Program-made: the position numbers and the translations under genes
NCBI GenBank assembly: GCA_018648945.1
Contig: JABGQJ010000260.1
Location: 1-9,656 of the forward strand
Reading direction: 5' to 3'
Length of the DNA: 9,656 nt
DNA from: Victivallales bacterium
GTDB taxonomy: Bacteria; Verrucomicrobiota; Lentisphaeria; Oligosphaerales; Lenti-02
In this document: positions 6,994 through 9,656 of the stretch, piece by piece
How the letters are laid out: every line of letters starts with the position of its first letter
Position numbering within the stretch: the stretch's first letter is position 1
The notes under the pieces: generated by a model
The model's input: the letters and a program-made list of their open reading frames with translations, nothing else
What the model was told of the DNA's origin: nothing
The model's database searches: none

Positions 6994-8094
6994 TTAGTTG
7001 GAGCCGCGCCCGGATACGCCCTTGGTGTTGGCATTGATCTCGCGGGCCGCTTCGTGGGGACGCAGGCTGCGAGTCGCCTTGCCGGCGCGCCACATTTCGG
7101 AGTTGCCGACCGCGTCCAGCTCCTTGGCGAGCTGCTCTTTGTAGTCGTCGGCGCCACAGGTCTCGATGACCCGCTTGGTCTCGCGACCGTCATGGACGCG
7201 GGCGTACAGGTCCTCGAAAACGGGAGCGACGGCGTCACGGAAGCGGGGGCTCCAGTCCAGGGCACCGCGCTGGGCAGTGGCTGAGCAGTTGGCGAACATC
7301 CAGTCCATGCCATTCTCGCTGACCAGCTTGATGAGGCTTTCGGTGAGCTCTTCGCAGGTCTCGTTGAAGGCTTCGCTGGGGCTGTGGCCATTCTCGCGCA
7401 GCACCTTGTACTGGGCTTCCATCACGCCAGCCAGGGCACCCATGAGAATGCCGCGCTCGCCGGTCAGGTCGCTGTAGACCTCGTGCTCGAAGGTGGTGGG
7501 GAAGAGGTAGCCGGAACCAACGGCGATGCCGATGGCGATGCAGCGGTCGGTGGCACGGCCCGTGAAGTCCTGGGCAACCGCGAAGCTGGAGTTGATACCC
7601 GCGCCGGAGAGGAAGTTGCGGCGCACGGAGGTGCCGGAACCCTTGGGGGCGACGAGCAGAACGTCCAGGTTCTCGGCCGGGATGACGCCGGTCTGGTCCT
7701 TGTAGACGATGGAGAAGCCATGGGAGAAGTAGATGGCGTCGCCAGCGACCAGGCACTTCTCGACGGCGGGCCAGATGACCTTCTGGGCGGCGTCGGAGAC
7801 GAGCATCTGCACGATGGTGCCTCGGGTGGCCGCTTCTTCGATCTCGAAGAGCGTCTCGCCGGGAACCCAGCCGTCAGCCACTGCGCGATCCCAGTCGCCC
7901 TGGTACTTCTTGGACTGGCCAATAATGACGTTGAAGCCGTTGTCCTTCATGTTCAGTGCCTGGGCAGGGCCCTGGACACCGTAGCCGATTACGGCAATTG
8001 TTTCGTCCTTGAGAATCTCCAGGGCCTTGGCCATGGGGAATTCGTCGCGGGTCACCACTTCTTCTTTCACGCCGCCGAAGTCGATCAATGCCAT
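6994..8094 (-). CDS. ilvC: Ketol-acid reductoisomerase (class I)
   Basis: Converts acetolactate and acetohydroxybutyrate to their dihydroxy acids by alkyl migration and NAD(P)H reduction, the second step of valine and isoleucine synthesis (also feeding leucine); needs Mg2+. The ATG at 8094 has AAAGGA ending 9 bases upstream. The N-terminal Rossmann domain (1-~200) carries GYGVQG (37-42), the cofactor-binding loop after IIGQ (57-60), SHGF with H125, and PKGSGTSVRR (150-159). The C-terminal knotted domain has metal ligands D209 and E213 in YSDLTGERG, E245 and E249, and the conserved serine region ANCSATAQRG (268-277). At 366 residues it is slightly longer than usual class I enzymes; the last ~20 residues look like an added polar tail. 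GYGVQGPAQALN and GSGTSVRR differ from the common GYGSQGHAHALN and GPGHLVRR and resemble Bacteroidetes versions. It has its own promoter, leader and terminator. Confidence 0.97.
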   Translation of the reverse strand: MALIDFGGVKEEVVTRDEFPMAKALEILKDETIAVIGYGVQGPAQALNMKDNGFNVIIGQSKKYQGDWDRAVADGWVPGETLFEIEEAATRGTIVQMLVSDAAQKVIWPAVEKCLVAGDAIYFSHGFSIVYKDQTGVIPAENLDVLLVAPKGSGTSVRRNFLSGAGINSSFAVAQDFTGRATDRCIAIGIAVGSGYLFPTTFEHEVYSDLTGERGILMGALAGVMEAQYKVLRENGHSPSEAFNETCEELTESLIKLVSENGMDWMFANCSATAQRGALDWSPRFRDAVAPVFEDLYARVHDGRETKRVIETCGADDYKEQLAKELDAVGNSEMWRAGKATRSLRPHEAAREINANTKGVSGRGSN

Positions 8095-8140
8095 CGTCGG
8101 GGTTCCTTTCGGATATTCTACAGTAGTAGGTTAGGGGTAC

Positions 8141-8177
8141 CGCCCAGAAGCGGGCGTCTCGACCCTCCTGGGAGTCG
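8141..8177 (-). other. Two hairpins in the ilvC 5' leader
   Basis: Read on the minus strand, CGACTC (8177-8172) can pair with GGGTCG (8165-8160) with one wobble, and CGCCC (8156-8152) pairs with GGGCG (8145-8141) around a 6-base loop. Both lie between the likely promoter and the ilvC ribosome site, in a leader of about 90 bases. I found no leader peptide rich in Ile, Val or Leu and no T-run after the stems, so classical attenuation is not supported. Confidence 0.4.
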
Positions 8178-8191
8178 AAAACCAGTTAGAC

Positions 8192-8219
8192 AATATACAG
8201 ACAAACGGTGCAGGCGCAA
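8192..8219 (-). promoter_or_regulatory. ilvC: Likely sigma70 promoter of ilvC
   Basis: On the minus strand TTGCGC (8219-8214) and TATATT (8197-8192) are separated by 16 bases. The -10 matches 5 of 6 consensus positions, the -35 3 of 6. Transcription would start near 8185, giving a leader of about 90 bases. It is the most A/T-rich spot in the divergent gap. Confidence 0.45.
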
Positions 8220-8234
8220 CGGAACTGGTCGAAG

Positions 8235-8288
8235 TGGTGCGGAAACACCATGGCAGAGGATGGCCAACGGAGGTACGGTAGCACCTCC
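8235..8288 (+). other. Two hairpins in the fucosidase 5' leader
   Basis: TGGTG (8235-8239) pairs with CACCA (8246-8250), and GGAGGT (8269-8274) pairs with ACCTCC (8283-8288) around an 8-base loop. The second is followed by a C-run and TTTT (8297-8300), just before the fucosidase ribosome site at 8304. It could modulate translation or act as a weak transcription stop. No ligand-binding RNA class is recognisable. Confidence 0.35.
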
Positions 8289-8312
8289 TCCCCCCGTTTT
8301 CCTGGAGCTGCT

Positions 8313-9656
8313 ATGAAAACTCGTTCCTGGCTGTGGTTGGTTGCCTTCCTGTGTGGCGTGGCTGCCCCGTTGGGTGCTCGGGGGGCGCCGGCAGACGATC
8401 CCCTGACGGCACCGCGAACGAAGTGGTTCCGCGAGGCCCGCCTGGGGATGTTCATCCACTGGGGGCTCTATTCGGTGCCTGCCGGAGTTTGGCAGGGCAA
8501 GGACGTGCCGGGATACGGCGAGTGGATCATGAACCGGGGGAAGATCCCGGAAGCGGAGTACCAGCCCCTCGCCAAGCAGTTCAACCCGGTCAAGTTCGAG
8601 GCCGACGCCTGGGCCAAGCTCGCCAAGGACGCAGGGATGAAATATCTCGTGATCACGTCCAAGCACCACGACGGGTTCTGTCTCTTCGACACTCAGACGA
8701 CCGCCTACGACATGGTCGATGGCACCCCCTATGGAAAGGACGTGATGAAGGAATTGTCCCGCGCGTGCCGGGAACAGGGCATCAAGTTCTGCTTCTACTA
8801 CTCCATCATGGATTGGCACCATCCGGAGCAGACCCGGAACTTCGCCATCTACCACGACTACCTGAAGCAACAGGTGCGGGAGTTGCTCACCAACTACGGT
8901 CCCATCGGCATCATGTGGTTCGACGGGGAGTGGATCAAGCAGTGGGATCAGGCAAAGGGGCGGGAGCTCGAGGAGCTCTGCCGTTCGCTTCAGCCGGGCG
9001 TGATCATCAACAACCGGGTTGGCAAGCGCAAGCAGACAGACGGCGATTACGAGACGCCCGAGCAGACGATCCCGGCGGGGAAGATCAAAGGGCGTCTCTG
9101 GGAAACCTGCATGACGATGAATGGCACCTGGGGCTTCAAGACTAAAGACCATCGCTGGAAAAGCACGAGCGAGTGCCTGCGCAAGCTGGTCGATATCGCC
9201 TCGAAGGGGGGCAATTTTCTGCTGAACGTCGGGCCCACCCCGGCGGGCGAAATCCCCGAACCGAGCGCGGCGCGCCTCCGCGAGATGGGGAAGTGGCTCA
9301 AGGTCAATGGGGAGGCGATCTACGGTACGGAGGCAAGCCCCTACACGCGCCACCCCTTTGCTGGCCGCTGCACAACCCGTGGGAGGACCCTCTACGTGCA
9401 TCTTTTCGGCCCGAAGCCCGGCGTACCCATCGTGCTTGCCGGGTTGGGCGCCACGGTCCAATCCGCCCGGTTGCTGGATTCGAGCAAGGACGGGACGGTG
9501 CAGGTGACCGCTGGTGTCGATGGTCCCAGTCTGCTGCTCTCAACGGTGCCGGATGCCCGAGTCACGGTCGTCGCGCTTGAGTTGGCGGGTGTCCCCTCGG
9601 TGGAAACACGGGTGCGCCCCGGCAGCGACGGGGTTCTGACGTTAGCCGCGCGTCTG
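8313..9656 (+). CDS. Secreted alpha-L-fucosidase, GH29 (3' end missing)
   Basis: Hydrolyses alpha-L-fucose from glycan chain ends. The frame is open for 448 codons from the ATG at 8313 to the right edge. GGAG ends 5 bases before the ATG. An in-frame ATG at 8250 would add 21 residues, but 8313 gives a clean signal peptide: MKTR, hydrophobic core (W6 to about L20), small residues ending near A25-A27. The mature part starts with the GH29 catalytic barrel (35-340): WFREARLGMFIHWGLYS (38-54), KHHDGF (117-122), FYYSIMDWHHP (161-171), and IMWFDGEW (200-207), where D204 is the expected nucleophile of this retaining family. WETCMTMNGTWGF (263-275) and GGNFLLNVGPTPAGEIP (299-315) are also typical. I do not assign the acid/base residue. 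Residues from ~345 enter the usual C-terminal beta-sandwich. It acts outside the cytoplasm (periplasm or surface), probably on host or algal fucosylated glycans. It diverges from ilvC over 218 bases. Confidence 0.95.
   Translation, partial: MKTRSWLWLVAFLCGVAAPLGARGAPADDPLTAPRTKWFREARLGMFIHWGLYSVPAGVWQGKDVPGYGEWIMNRGKIPEAEYQPLAKQFNPVKFEADAWAKLAKDAGMKYLVITSKHHDGFCLFDTQTTAYDMVDGTPYGKDVMKELSRACREQGIKFCFYYSIMDWHHPEQTRNFAIYHDYLKQQVRELLTNYGPIGIMWFDGEWIKQWDQAKGRELEELCRSLQPGVIINNRVGKRKQTDGDYETPEQTIPAGKIKGRLWETCMTMNGTWGFKTKDHRWKSTSECLRKLVDIASKGGNFLLNVGPTPAGEIPEPSAARLREMGKWLKVNGEAIYGTEASPYTRHPFAGRCTTRGRTLYVHLFGPKPGVPIVLAGLGATVQSARLLDSSKDGTVQVTAGVDGPSLLLSTVPDARVTVVALELAGVPSVETRVRPGSDGVLTLAARL

Noticed and set aside
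7384..8316. 310-codon plus-strand open frame opposite ilvC
   Set aside because: It lies antisense to the well-matched ilvC, has Gly/Asp/Val-rich composition typical of a reversed GC-rich gene and no recognisable motif.
8964..8982. GAGCTC repeated palindromes in the fucosidase gene
   Set aside because: They are explained by the coding sequence for Glu-Leu-Glu-Glu-Leu and show no link to an element.
8118..9461. 447-codon minus-strand open frame opposite the fucosidase
   Set aside because: Antisense to a clear GH29 enzyme with signal peptide and nucleophile motif; the reverse frame shows no known pattern.

Overview
The window is GC-rich bacterial chromosome with dense genes. Two small proteins combine a class III (type IV) prepilin N-terminus of the [24 protein letters not shown] type with an H-X9-DG C-terminal motif. 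They lie beside a carbohydrate-binding protein and a secreted glycoside hydrolase, and the window also encodes a Bacteroidetes-like class I ketol-acid reductoisomerase. This mix points to the PVC superphylum, most likely Lentisphaerota or a relative such as Kiritimatiellota or Verrucomicrobiota. That placement is an inference from family resemblance, not a database result.

Layout. (1) 2-2979, plus strand: the 3' part of a protein with two tandem CBM9-like domains, then two paralogous H-X9-DG prepilin-like genes, each followed by hairpins that look like terminators. (2) 3038-6842, minus strand, read right to left: a four-helix membrane protein, the DNA polymerase III delta subunit (holA), a GAF-domain protein, and argininosuccinate lyase (argH). 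Gaps are 10, 32 and 49 bases, so this looks like one operon. It meets the pilin genes tail to tail over a strong hairpin at 2995-3020. (3) 6994-8094, minus strand: ilvC, with its own promoter and leader and a textbook intrinsic terminator at 6925-6964 that separates it from the operon below. (4) 8313-9656, plus strand: a secreted GH29 alpha-L-fucosidase, divergent from ilvC and running off the right edge.

How the genes fit together. argH (last step of arginine synthesis), ilvC (second step of valine/isoleucine synthesis) and holA (clamp loader) are housekeeping genes. The flanks look like accessory glycan-related functions: a CBM9-type carbohydrate-binding protein, two pseudopilin-like surface or secretion proteins, and an exported fucosidase. 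The least understood genes are the GAF protein between holA and argH and the membrane protein directly upstream of holA. I found no RNA genes, CRISPR array, insertion sequence or phage genes, and no clearly new multi-gene system.
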